From contig JAFUZX010000038.1 in NCBI GenBank assembly GCA_017476405.1, forward strand, positions 1 to 55,995: a stretch of DNA of 55,995 nucleotides, written 5' to 3'. The stretch's first letter is position 1, and every line of letters begins with the position of its first letter. The notes beneath the pieces are model-generated. The model ran no database searches, was not told the DNA's origin, and saw nothing but the letters and a program-made list of their open reading frames with translations. The DNA comes from Alphaproteobacteria bacterium (lineage in GTDB: Bacteria > Pseudomonadota > Alphaproteobacteria > UBA3830). This document shows, piece by piece, positions 34,899-43,326 of the stretch. The translations under genes were made by a program, and so were the position numbers.

Positions 34899-36989
34899 AT
34901 GGGATATTGCGAGCTCATTATAGTTATATCAGCCTTATTGGCATTGGTATACGGAGCGTGGAATGCAAATTCTATGCTCAATCTTAGCACCGGAAATGAA
35001 AAAATGCGTGAAATAGCCGCAGCTATTCAAGAAGGTGCATCAGCTTATTTAAATAGACAGTATATGGCTATTGGCGTAGTCGGAGTTATCATGACGGCAG
35101 TAGTTTGGGTATGCGTAGGTTGCTATCCAGCTATTGGTTTCGTGCTTGGTGCTGTTTTATCAGGTGTTGCTGGATACGTCGGTATGAACATATCAGTACG
35201 TGCCAATGTAAGAACAGCTGAAGCAGCCAGAAAAGGCCTCGATCATGCTTTATCAGTTGCTTACAAATCAGGAGCTATTACGGGTTTTCTTGTCGTTGGT
35301 CTCGGATTACTTGGTATAGCTTTGTATTATTTCTATTTAAGATGCTGTGTAAGTGATACAAGATTAATTTCTGAATCGTTGATTGCCATGAGTTTCGGAG
35401 CATCTCTTATTTCTATTTTTGCTCGTCTTGGGGGAGGGATTTTTACGAAAGGCGCAGATGTCGGAGCTGACCTTGTTGGAAAAGTAGAAGCCGGTATTCC
35501 TGAGGACGATCCTCGTAATCCTGCTGTTATAGCAGATAATGTTGGAGATAACGTAGGAGATTGTGCCGGCATGGCTGCGGATTTGTTCGAAACATATATA
35601 GTAACGCTTTCCGCTACAATGGTTCTTGCCAGTATATTCTTCAAAGATGCGGCAAAAGAAACTCTGATAATGTATCCATTGGTCATCTGTGGCGTTTGTA
35701 TTTTCGGATCTTTGCTTGGTACGTTTTTTGTAAAACTCGGGAACAATAAGAACGTTATGCATGCTTTATATAAAGGGCTTTTAGCGACAGTGCTTTTCTC
35801 GTTTATCGCTATGTTTTTCGTTTCAAAGAGTATGTTTAATTTTAGTGACGTATTTGTTGTTGAGGGTGGAAAACCATTTACAGGAGCTGCTATTGTATTT
35901 TGTGGAGCTATAGGTCTTATTATTACATTAGCACTAGTATGGATTACCGAATATTACACCTCTTATGCATATCGCCCTGTAATTAGCATTGCAAAAGCCT
36001 CAGAAACAGGACATGGAACAAACATAATTCAGGGACTGGCTATTTCTATGGAATCAACAGCTCTTCCTGTTATTATAATATGTATGGGCATATTGAGTTC
36101 ATATTTGAATGCCGGTCTTTATGGAATTGCGATTTCTGCTACAGCTATGTTAGCTCTTGCCGGAATGATTATAACTATCGATGCTTATGGTCCGGTAACA
36201 GACAATGCCGGTGGAATTGCGGAAATGTCAGGATTACCTGAAAAGGTTCGTGAAGTAACCGATAAACTTGATGCTGTTGGGAACACAACAAAGGCTGTTA
36301 CAAAAGGATACGCAATCGGTTCTGCAGGATTAGCTTCTTTAGTTTTATTTTCAGCTTATACTCAAGATATTGTACATTATTTTCCTGATTTGAACGTTGA
36401 TTTCTCACTTGGTGATCCATTTGTTGTTATAGGATTGCTTATAGGTGGATTACTTCCGTATTTATTTGGAGCATGCGGAATGATGGCCGTAGGACGAGCG
36501 GGTGGTGCGATTGTTATAGAAGTACGTCGACAATTTAAGACAATCAAAGGTATTATGACAGGAAAAGCAAAACCGGATTACAAAACAGCTGTCGATATGC
36601 TAACTAAAGCGGCAATAAGTGAAATGGTTTTACCTTCTATGTTACCAGTATTAGCACCAATCCTTCTTTATCTTTCAGTTGGATATTGTTCGGGAAATAA
36701 GGCTGGTATTACCAGCGTTGGAGCTATGTTGCTCGGAACGATTGTGACCGGAATTTTCTTAGCGATCTCAATGACTTCAGGTGGTGGCGCATGGGATAAC
36801 GCAAAGAAATATATCGAAAACGGTAATTTCGGTGGAAAAGGCTCAGAAGCTCATAAAGCCGCTGTTACAGGAGATACCGTTGGAGATCCTTATAAAGATA
36901 CAGCAGGTCCGGCAATTAATCCGATGATAAAAATTACAAATATCGTTGCGATTCTTTTGCTTGCGACATTAGCTAAGATTTTTTCATAA
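34899..36989 (+). CDS. hppA: Membrane-bound proton-translocating pyrophosphatase, K+-independent type
   Basis: 696 residues from the ATG at 34899, with GGAG 7 nt upstream; the in-frame GTG at 34887 overlaps that site. About 16 membrane segments. The substrate-site signatures [28 protein letters not shown] with [18 protein letters not shown], and the C-terminal [21 protein letters not shown], are intact. GNTTKA near residue 465 carries Lys where K+-dependent enzymes have Ala, so it should be a K+-independent proton pump. It uses PPi from biosynthesis to energise the membrane, common in energy-limited alphaproteobacteria. Monocistronic, closed by a strong terminator. Confidence 0.97.
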   Translation: MGYCELIIVISALLALVYGAWNANSMLNLSTGNEKMREIAAAIQEGASAYLNRQYMAIGVVGVIMTAVVWVCVGCYPAIGFVLGAVLSGVAGYVGMNISVRANVRTAEAARKGLDHALSVAYKSGAITGFLVVGLGLLGIALYYFYLRCCVSDTRLISESLIAMSFGASLISIFARLGGGIFTKGADVGADLVGKVEAGIPEDDPRNPAVIADNVGDNVGDCAGMAADLFETYIVTLSATMVLASIFFKDAAKETLIMYPLVICGVCIFGSLLGTFFVKLGNNKNVMHALYKGLLATVLFSFIAMFFVSKSMFNFSDVFVVEGGKPFTGAAIVFCGAIGLIITLALVWITEYYTSYAYRPVISIAKASETGHGTNIIQGLAISMESTALPVIIICMGILSSYLNAGLYGIAISATAMLALAGMIITIDAYGPVTDNAGGIAEMSGLPEKVREVTDKLDAVGNTTKAVTKGYAIGSAGLASLVLFSAYTQDIVHYFPDLNVDFSLGDPFVVIGLLIGGLLPYLFGACGMMAVGRAGGAIVIEVRRQFKTIKGIMTGKAKPDYKTAVDMLTKAAISEMVLPSMLPVLAPILLYLSVGYCSGNKAGITSVGAMLLGTIVTGIFLAISMTSGGGAWDNAKKYIENGNFGGKGSEAHKAAVTGDTVGDPYKDTAGPAINPMIKITNIVAILLLATLAKIFS

Positions 36990-37013
36990 TCTAGATTTTG
37001 AATACTAATAATA

Positions 37014-37051
37014 AAAGCCTCTTCTGTTTTTATATGGAAGAGGTTTTTTTT
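37014..37051 (+). terminator. Rho-independent terminator of hppA
   Basis: CCTCTTC (37018-37024) pairs with GAAGAGG (37037-37043), flanked by four A upstream and eight T (37044-37051). Confidence 0.9.
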
Positions 37052-37124
37052 AAATTATATAAATAAATTTTTAAAGAATAGCTTCATATAATGTTACTGA
37101 AAATTAGAAAAATAGAGGTTGAAT

Positions 37125-38210
37125 ATGAAATCAAAAATATCTGCTTTTGTATGTATTTCGATTTTATTAGGTATATCAGAATTCGTGTATGCGGATAATT
37201 CAGATGTTTCTCAAAAAAATTATCAGAATAAAACAATTTTTCTTGATTATGCATCATCCTGGCCTGCAAATGAGCAAGCTGCCAAAAAATTTAATGAAGT
37301 CAACAAATTATATGGAAATTCATCCGGAATGAATCAGCATGCCGGAGATTTGTTCAACCTTGAAGCTCAATCAGCTCAAGTATTAGCAGATAAATTGCGT
37401 GTAAAAATCGGCCAAATTCACTTTACATCAGGAGCGACTGCCGCTAATAACGTAGCAATTCTCGGAGTAGCTTATAAGTATCCGAAATGTCATCTTATTA
37501 CATCAAAAATTGAACATAAAAGCGTTTTACATGTATTTAAACATTTGGAAGAACAAGGTTATAGAGTTACTTATCTTGATGTAGATAAGCAAGGACATAT
37601 AGATATATCTCAGCTTGAAAAAAGTATTCAAAAAGATACTAAACTTATTTCAATACAAATGTTCAATAGTGAAATTGGAACTCTGCAAGACTTACAAAAA
37701 ATAGGAGAAATAGCCAAAAAACATGGAATTTTGTTCCATTCCGATGCTGCTCAATCATTCTGTAAATACGATATTGATGTAGAAAAAATGAATATTGATT
37801 TGTTAACTGTTTCAGGCCATAAAATCGGAGCTCCAAAAGGTATAGGTGCTTTATATGTACGTAAATTTGACGATTTACAGCCGATTATGTTCGGTTCCGG
37901 AGATCCATTATTCCCGGGAACGAAGCCTACAGCAAGTATTTGCGCTTTTGCGGAAGCTGTTAAAACTTTTAAAATTGATAAAGCAAAAATAGAACGAAAT
38001 TATAATATTCTTAAAACAGAAATATCAAAAATAAAAGATGTATACATAAATTCATCAACTCCATCCCATGTATTTTCAGTTTCTATATGCGGTATATTGT
38101 TAGGTGATTTAAAAGCCGGAATGTTTGATTATTCATTTTCTTCGGGCTGTTCATGTCAAACACATAGCAGATCTAATGTTATTGAGGCAATAGATCCACA
38201 AGCAAAATAA
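37125..38210 (+). CDS. Exported cysteine-desulfurase-like (NifS/IscS) protein, C-terminally interrupted
   Basis: 361 residues from the ATG at 37125 (AGAGG 6 nt upstream). Residues 1-23 are a Sec signal peptide (ending FVYA|DNS), unusual for this cytoplasmic PLP enzyme family. The rest aligns with IscS: FLDYASSWPAN, FTSGATAANNVA, IEHKSV (His131), MFNSEIGT, FHSDAAQ (Asp207, Gln210), the PLP lysine Lys233 in SGHKIGAPKGIGALYV, and a Cys pair (342, 344) in SSGCSC at the persulfide position. The RxGT motif is changed to FPGT, so the substrate-binding Arg is missing. The stop TAA at 38208 cuts the C-terminus, but the same frame continues with homologous sequence. It may be a decaying gene, a truncated secreted protein or a read-through product. 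Confidence 0.75.
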   Translation: MKSKISAFVCISILLGISEFVYADNSDVSQKNYQNKTIFLDYASSWPANEQAAKKFNEVNKLYGNSSGMNQHAGDLFNLEAQSAQVLADKLRVKIGQIHFTSGATAANNVAILGVAYKYPKCHLITSKIEHKSVLHVFKHLEEQGYRVTYLDVDKQGHIDISQLEKSIQKDTKLISIQMFNSEIGTLQDLQKIGEIAKKHGILFHSDAAQSFCKYDIDVEKMNIDLLTVSGHKIGAPKGIGALYVRKFDDLQPIMFGSGDPLFPGTKPTASICAFAEAVKTFKIDKAKIERNYNILKTEISKIKDVYINSSTPSHVFSVSICGILLGDLKAGMFDYSFSSGCSCQTHSRSNVIEAIDPQAK

Positions 38211-38408
38211 CCGCATACTACTATTAGAATAAGCTTTTCTGATAAAGTTTCTGACAAACAGTAGATAGAATTCGCAAAAAAATTAAAAACAGTTGTTGAA
38301 AAATGGAGAAAAGAAAGATCTATTGAAAAAGCATGTGAATCACAAGAACAGGAAAAATTAAACTCTCATCTTGATGAAATACAACAGTACGTAAATGAAA
38401 AGCAATAG
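38211..38408 (+). pseudogene. In-frame continuation of the exported NifS-like gene beyond two stops
   Basis: After TAA at 38208 the same frame encodes PHTTIRISFSDKVSDKQ, then TAG at 38262, then IEFAKKLKTVVEKWRKERS and a Gln/Glu-rich tail to TAG at 38406. HTTIRISF corresponds to the SSIRIGF segment near the end of IscS, so this was once translated. Apart from the two stops there is no frameshift in 65 codons. Both stops fit single C-to-T changes of Gln codons (CAA to TAA, CAG to TAG). Confidence 0.7.
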
Positions 38409-38455
38409 ATCATAAATTTTAAATTGATCATTATAATATATATGTAAAAAAATAT

Positions 38456-38484
38456 TTGCAAAAATAAATAAAATTTGATATAAT
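38456..38484 (+). promoter_or_regulatory. Sigma70-type promoter of the small exported protein gene
   Basis: TTGCAA (38456-38461), exactly 17 nt, then a perfect TATAAT (38479-38484), 77 nt before the ATG at 38561. It is the best consensus promoter in the window by eye. Confidence 0.6.
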
Positions 38485-38560
38485 TTATCTCAATAAAGTC
38501 ATAAATGTATTTTTTGCAATACCTAAATTAAATTTATTTTTATTATTAAGGAGATCTATA

Positions 38561-38974
38561 ATGAACAATTATAAAATACTATATTTTGTTGTAGCTTTTA
38601 TTCTTACGGGATTTATTAATGCGCAAGAAAATGCTGTAAAGAATTCTCAAACAAAATCTTCTGAAGGACCTCTCGCCGTATATTTCATTGATGATGATAG
38701 ACCTTTTGTACCAAATCCCATTGATATGGCCTATATAAATGATCAACAACCGCCAGCAAAAGAAAATTCAACAAAATCTTCTGAAGAACAAACGCAGATT
38801 TTAAATTACAATACTTCTGATTCTACGCAATCTGCTCCTATCTATGAACTGAATCCGGTAAATAAAGATCAAATTACTTATAATCAGGCTAACGAAGAAA
38901 ATATAGGAGAAAGGAATTTATCAGACATTAATAGCACAAAATCAATACCTGTATATACTGATATGGTAAGATAA
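38561..38974 (+). CDS. Small exported hydrophilic protein of unknown function
   Basis: 137 residues. A perfect AAGGAG precedes the ATG. The signal peptide (KILYFVVAFILTGFINA|QEN) is followed by a ~115-residue mature part that is polar, Asn/Ser/Gln-rich and probably disordered, with the short motif TKSSE occurring twice and NSTKS near the end. It has no Cys after cleavage and no recognised domain. With its consensus promoter, strong ribosome site and own terminator it looks well expressed. It lies among other exported proteins between 37.1 and 39.7 kb. A secreted host-interaction factor is possible, but this is inference. Confidence 0.75.
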   Translation: MNNYKILYFVVAFILTGFINAQENAVKNSQTKSSEGPLAVYFIDDDRPFVPNPIDMAYINDQQPPAKENSTKSSEEQTQILNYNTSDSTQSAPIYELNPVNKDQITYNQANEENIGERNLSDINSTKSIPVYTDMVR

Positions 38975-38990
38975 ATTGTATATATAAAAC

Positions 38991-39060
38991 AGTAAGCTTA
39001 CTCTTTCAAAATATTTCTGTTAAAGTAAAAATACTTTGGAGTAAGCTTATTATTTTTCTT
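38991..39060 (+). terminator. Rho-independent terminator after the small exported protein
   Basis: AGTAAGCTTACTC (38991-39003) pairs with GAGTAAGCTTAT (39039-39050), enclosing a second hairpin AAAGTA/TACTTT (39023-39038), followed by a T-rich run. Confidence 0.7.
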
Positions 39061-39147
39061 TTTTTACTCATATCATTGTGAAAATGCCTGCGATAATGGT
39101 ATAAACATTTCAGAAATGATATTCTGATAGCTATATACGTACAATTT

Positions 39148-39702
39148 TTACTGTATACTTTTATTTGATTCTAACTTGTCCCATTTAGCACTATAACCGA
39201 TTTGGAGAATAGGTCTATTTTGGAGACCGTGTCTATACTTGTTATTATCAAGTAACAATTTTTCCTTTTTCTGTTCAGTTATAGACAGGTTAGTATTTAT
39301 ATTTATAGATTCTAACTTGTTCCATTTAGCACAATAACCGATTTGGTATTTATTATTGACAGCTTTACATTTTTTCTGTTCAGGATTAAGTAACAATTTC
39401 ACCTTTTTCGGTACAGTTATAAACAGGGTATTTATATTATATTTTTTTTCTGAATTTACCTCGTCAATAATAGTACTCTTTTGCAAATCTTGCTCTTTTT
39501 TACCATCATCTTCTTCAGATAGCCTTTTTAAATATTGTTCAAATTCAAATGATTCTTTCGACATATTTAATAAGCCATGAGATTTTGTCGATGTTCTTCT
39601 ACTAAAACTTTCCGAATCTGATAATTCTAATTCCTCAGTATCTGATGCGGATATTTCACATACAGTTAATAAAAATGCGGAAAAAAATAATAAATATTTC
39701 AT
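39148..39702 (-). CDS. Exported protein with duplicated C-terminal module, unknown function
   Basis: 184 residues. The signal peptide (MKYLLFFSAFLLTVCEISA|SDT) is followed by an acidic, Ser-rich region (TEELELSDSESFSRR) and then a charged middle. The C-terminal half contains two copies of one module: KKVKLLLNPEQKK...YQIGYCAKWNKLES and EKLLLDNNKY...LQIGYSAKWDKLES, about 46 residues apart. The DNA copies (39170-39205 and 39309-39345) are almost identical, so the duplication is recent. I know no family with this repeat. It is convergent with the preceding small exported gene and belongs to the same accessory block. Confidence 0.7.
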   Translation of the reverse strand: MKYLLFFSAFLLTVCEISASDTEELELSDSESFSRRTSTKSHGLLNMSKESFEFEQYLKRLSEEDDGKKEQDLQKSTIIDEVNSEKKYNINTLFITVPKKVKLLLNPEQKKCKAVNNKYQIGYCAKWNKLESININTNLSITEQKKEKLLLDNNKYRHGLQNRPILQIGYSAKWDKLESNKSIQ

Positions 39703-39834
39703 TTATGATACTCCAATATAAACCATTATAAGGAGTGTAATATTTTTTCTTAATAATCTCAACATAAATAATTGACATTTTCGAAATAAGTTAAATCATG
39801 TTACAATATAAAAAATTAATTAGAGTTTTGCATT

Positions 39835-40419
39835 ATGTATCTAAATATTCCGAATATTCTTACACTATCGAGGATTTTTTCTATTCCATTTATTGTTGCG
39901 TGTTTTTATATCGGAGATTTTTGGGCACATCTTACAGCCACTGTATTATTTGTTATCGCATGCATTACTGATTTTTTTGATGGATATTTCGCAAGACAAT
40001 GGAAGCAAGTTTCTGCTTTTGGGCGTTTTTTAGATCCGGTTGCTGATAAGTTGCTTGTTTCAACTATATTACTAATGCTTTCAGGAACAGGCACAATACT
40101 CGGAATACATTTAATAGGCGCATGTATTATTTTAGCAAGAGAGATTATTGTTTCAGGATTACGAGGATTTTTAGCTGAAATGCAATTACGAGTTCCTGTT
40201 ACGAAATACGCAAAATGGAAGACTGCAACACAAATGTTTTCGATAACATGTTTGCTTGTCGCCGCTATGTTTCCAAAAATTAAAGAAATACTTAATATCG
40301 GAATTGTATTTCTTTGGATTGCTGTTTTTATGACATTATTCACCGGAATAAGATATCTTAAATTTGGAATTGTACGCATAGCTAACGAAACTACAACAAA
40401 AAATATTCAAAAAAACTAA
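39835..40419 (+). CDS. pgsA: CDP-diacylglycerol--glycerol-3-phosphate 3-phosphatidyltransferase
   Basis: 194 residues with about five membrane segments. The CDP-alcohol phosphotransferase motif D-x2-DG-x2-AR-x8-G-x3-D-x3-D is complete (DFFDGYFARQ to GRFLDPVAD, about 43-68). The start MYLNIPNILTLSRIFSIPFI is typical of PgsA. It makes phosphatidylglycerol phosphate, the first step to PG and cardiolipin, at the inner membrane. It is separate from the T6SS genes that follow 97 nt later on the same strand. Confidence 0.95.
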   Translation: MYLNIPNILTLSRIFSIPFIVACFYIGDFWAHLTATVLFVIACITDFFDGYFARQWKQVSAFGRFLDPVADKLLVSTILLMLSGTGTILGIHLIGACIILAREIIVSGLRGFLAEMQLRVPVTKYAKWKTATQMFSITCLLVAAMFPKIKEILNIGIVFLWIAVFMTLFTGIRYLKFGIVRIANETTTKNIQKN

Positions 40420-40516
40420 ACTTATTCATAAAAGTTTTACTGCTTTACTCTTTTTTAATCTTTAGAAACATACAATTTAGTTTACTACTGTTATTTTGTT
40501 GTTTGAGGGAATTTGC

Positions 40517-41050
40517 ATGAGTGATAATCCTTTCGGTATTAATATTGACGATTTAAAATCACAAAAAACAATGAAAGATACCCCGGAAACAGAACATTAT
40601 TGGTTAATTTCCGCTGATAAAATATTCGAATCTGAATTAGAAGATTACAAAGAATTTGCAAGATTTTTTTCTATGGAATTTGAAATTTCTCGTTTTTCCT
40701 TGTTTGATGGAAAAAAATCAAGTGACAGTGCGGTATGTGCAAAAGATGTTAAAATATATTTACCACCTTCACGATTTTGTGCTGTATTGCAGAGTAATTT
40801 AGCAAGCGGTAAAGAAATAGAAAAGATTGTTTTAAAAAAAGTAGGATTCATAGGAGAAGCTCTTCAAACAATTGAGGAGAAAGAATTTACGACATGTATT
40901 CTTCAATCATTTGAACGAAGACAAGAAGTTGCGTCGTTTACATTCCGATACAAAGGATACTCCGATTCATATCAGGATTTCAAAAAAGACGGTTCAAAAT
41001 CCGGAAAATCCGCAACAAGTATAGATTTAACAACATGGAAGGTTTCGTAA
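40517..41050 (+). CDS. Type VI secretion Hcp-like tube protein
   Basis: 177 residues from the ATG at 40517 (GAGG upstream). The first gene of a T6SS operon. The core (FSMEFEISRFSLFDG, VKIYLPPSRFCAVLQSNLASGKEIEKIVLKKVG, EEKEFTTCILQSFERR, VASFTFRYKGYSDSYQ) follows the beta-barrel order of Hcp/TssD: sheath-like strands, the short SP-L helix with L-A-S-G-K, and the strand pair with I-L-x-S. Similarity is remote; the N-terminal ~45 residues are extra. Hcp hexamers stack into the inner tube that is fired into target cells. Operon position supports the call. The alternative is a TssB-like sheath subunit, which fits less well. Confidence 0.62.
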   Translation: MSDNPFGINIDDLKSQKTMKDTPETEHYWLISADKIFESELEDYKEFARFFSMEFEISRFSLFDGKKSSDSAVCAKDVKIYLPPSRFCAVLQSNLASGKEIEKIVLKKVGFIGEALQTIEEKEFTTCILQSFERRQEVASFTFRYKGYSDSYQDFKKDGSKSGKSATSIDLTTWKVS

Positions 41051-41071
41051 AGATAGATAAGGAAAATAAAA

Positions 41072-41512
41072 ATGCAAAATGTATTCGTTATGCCTTTATT
41101 TGAAAAACTAACCGACGAAAATACTGAAATCCCATTTGAAAAAGCTCCTAAAACGCTTTTATCATTAGAAGAATTACAAAATTCGATTATTGAAGATGTA
41201 ACACGCTTGCTTAATACAAGAATTTCTGCGTTCTGGAGAAATTTTGAACAAAAAAATCAAATGAATACTCCATTTTCATATGGCGTTGATATTAGTGCCG
41301 CATTATCAACTGAAAATACAACAGAAATGAGAGAATTAGAAGCTCGCATAGAGAAAGCGTTAAAAACTTTCGAACCTCGATTAATTGATCCAAAAGTGTA
41401 TGTAAAAGCAATAGGAAATAATCCGGGTTCACTTTTTATTAATATAGATGCTTCCATAATTATGGAGAATCGCAGAATTTCTATGTCTTTTCCTGTGATC
41501 TTAAGTAGTTAA
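41072..41512 (+). CDS. tssE: Type VI secretion baseplate protein TssE (gp25-like)
   Basis: 146 residues, typical length. It has the family's layout: an N-terminal helix (LSLEELQNSIIEDVTRLLNTR), the segment TPFSYGVDISAAL in place of the usual xSYGLPD motif, a helix (MRELEARIEKALKTFEPRLIDP) with the conserved E-P-R-L, and closing strands ending SMSFPVIL. TssE is the homologue of phage T4 gp25 and starts sheath assembly at the baseplate wedge. It lies 21 nt after the Hcp-like gene and 44 nt before tssF. Confidence 0.87.
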   Translation: MQNVFVMPLFEKLTDENTEIPFEKAPKTLLSLEELQNSIIEDVTRLLNTRISAFWRNFEQKNQMNTPFSYGVDISAALSTENTTEMRELEARIEKALKTFEPRLIDPKVYVKAIGNNPGSLFINIDASIIMENRRISMSFPVILSS

Positions 41513-41556
41513 TTATTGTTTTTAGATAATGTAATGTAGTGTGGTAGTTAAAAACA

Positions 41557-43326
41557 ATGTTAAAAAATGATATTGATGTTTTATCTGAATATTATCAATA
41601 TGAACTGTCTTATCTAAGAAGCGCAGGAAGTTATTTTGCCGCACGTTTTCCGAAAATCGCACGTCGACTGGATATATCGCATCATGAATCAAGTGATCCT
41701 CATGTGGAACGTTTGATTGAAAGTTTTGCGTTTCTTTCAGGTAGATTACAGAAACAGATAGATGATCAGTTTCCGGAAGTCGCATCAGAGCTTCTCAATG
41801 TCCTTTATAAGCCACTTATGCTTCCTGTTCCTTCTTGCGTTATGGTAAATTTTGACATTGATGTAGCACGAGCATCAAAAGCTCCTGGATTTGTCATTCC
41901 GAAAGGGACTCAATTAAGTATCGCAAGCCATTCAGGAGAAATGTGTTACTTCAGAACCGCTCATGATCTTTCCACATGGCCTATTGAAATAGTCTCTGCT
42001 GATATAGTTCATAAAGAGCATATACCAAACTATTATGCCAGATCAGTATATTGTCTAAAAATCGGAATTAAATATAATGGTATTCCGAATTCGAAAACAC
42101 CTGAAAATCTACGTTTTTATATTCATGCTGACGCTCTTTTACGAGGTAAGATTTTTTCTTCTATATTTTCCAGCGACGAAAAAGTTATATTTCAAAAAGA
42201 TAAAGAATTTGAATTTTTATCTCAAATATCTCCGATAGGTATAGATGATAATGAAGCGTTGTTACCATACCCAAACAATGCTTTTCAGGGGTTCCGTTTG
42301 TTACAGGAGTATTTTACATTTCCTGAAAAGTTTTTCGGATTCAGTGTTGACTTTTCATCTTCACATATAGATATAAATGGAGATACATTCTTATATATTC
42401 CCATGGAATACGATTTTTTGATGAAAGTTTCGGCGAATAATTTTTCATTATCATCAGTTCCCGCAATCAATTTGTTTCCAAAAGTATCAGAACCTCTACG
42501 AATGGACAATTGGAAAGTTGAATATTGCATAATTCCGGATTTCAGGAGATATCATAATCATGAAATTTATTCTATAGAAAAAATGGTCGCAATAGATGTA
42601 AAAAATAACGATGAAGAAATTATTCCCGAATTTTTTTCATGTGAACATCACGAAACTGAGAAGGGAATATTTTGGAAATCTCGCAGAAAAAAAACATATA
42701 TTCCGGACGCAATAGGCGATGATATTTATGTATCGTTTATCGATATTAATTTCGATCCGCAATTTCCGTCTGATAAAATTTTTTATGCGCATACATTATG
42801 TACAAATCGTTCTATAGCAGAGCAAATTCCGGTTAACGGTTCTTTACAAATGGAATTATCCGCACCTGTAAATTATATTTATTGCTGGGATCGACCAACA
42901 GATCAAAAACAATCTATCAAAAACGGAGAGATATTATGGAAATTAATTTCTATGCTATCGTTAAATTCTATTTCATTTGATTCTGATGGCATAAAAAAAT
43001 TAAAAGAAATCCTCTATATATTTGCAGATTTATCAAACGCATCGCTTATGAGAGAAGTCGATTCTATTATATCAGTTGAAAGTTCGGTCAAAACTAAGCG
43101 AATCAGCAATCAAACTTGGTGTGGATTTGTACAAGGTTCATGCATAGATATAACATTTGATGAAACGTTGTCAAATTTAGGATTACCTCTTAGTTTGGTT
43201 ATATCAAAATTTTTAACCACTTATACGTCGATTAATACTTTTACGGAAGTAGTTGTAAAAAATATATCTAGAGATGAGATCATAAAGAAATGGGAGCCGA
43301 ACTTCGGAAGCAAAGCTTATCTTTAA
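41557..43326 (+). CDS. tssF: Type VI secretion baseplate protein TssF
   Basis: 589 residues, normal for TssF. The N-terminus is diagnostic: YYQYELSYLRSAGSYFAARFPKIARRLD, then DPHVERLIESFAFLSGRLQKQIDDQFPEVASELLNVLYK. PVPSCVMVNFDID and PKGTQLSIAS follow. Two TssF with one TssG form the baseplate wedge with TssE and TssK. The end overlaps tssG by 37 nt, so translation is coupled. Confidence 0.95.
   Translation: MLKNDIDVLSEYYQYELSYLRSAGSYFAARFPKIARRLDISHHESSDPHVERLIESFAFLSGRLQKQIDDQFPEVASELLNVLYKPLMLPVPSCVMVNFDIDVARASKAPGFVIPKGTQLSIASHSGEMCYFRTAHDLSTWPIEIVSADIVHKEHIPNYYARSVYCLKIGIKYNGIPNSKTPENLRFYIHADALLRGKIFSSIFSSDEKVIFQKDKEFEFLSQISPIGIDDNEALLPYPNNAFQGFRLLQEYFTFPEKFFGFSVDFSSSHIDINGDTFLYIPMEYDFLMKVSANNFSLSSVPAINLFPKVSEPLRMDNWKVEYCIIPDFRRYHNHEIYSIEKMVAIDVKNNDEEIIPEFFSCEHHETEKGIFWKSRRKKTYIPDAIGDDIYVSFIDINFDPQFPSDKIFYAHTLCTNRSIAEQIPVNGSLQMELSAPVNYIYCWDRPTDQKQSIKNGEILWKLISMLSLNSISFDSDGIKKLKEILYIFADLSNASLMREVDSIISVESSVKTKRISNQTWCGFVQGSCIDITFDETLSNLGLPLSLVISKFLTTYTSINTFTEVVVKNISRDEIIKKWEPNFGSKAYL

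Noticed and set aside
35333-35762. Antisense frames of over 130 codons inside hppA
   Set aside because: They overlap the conserved pyrophosphatase core; there is no ribosome site and no separate coding evidence.
37125-38408. Genome-wide reassignment of TAA/TAG to Gln
   Set aside because: Many other genes here (for example iscU, rplL, murG) end at the expected length with TAA or TAG, so the standard bacterial code holds; only local read-through remains possible.
40393-40435. AAAACT ... AGTTTT hairpin after pgsA as terminator
   Set aside because: The stem has six pairs, nearly all A-T, with a long loop and no good T-run; too weak to call.
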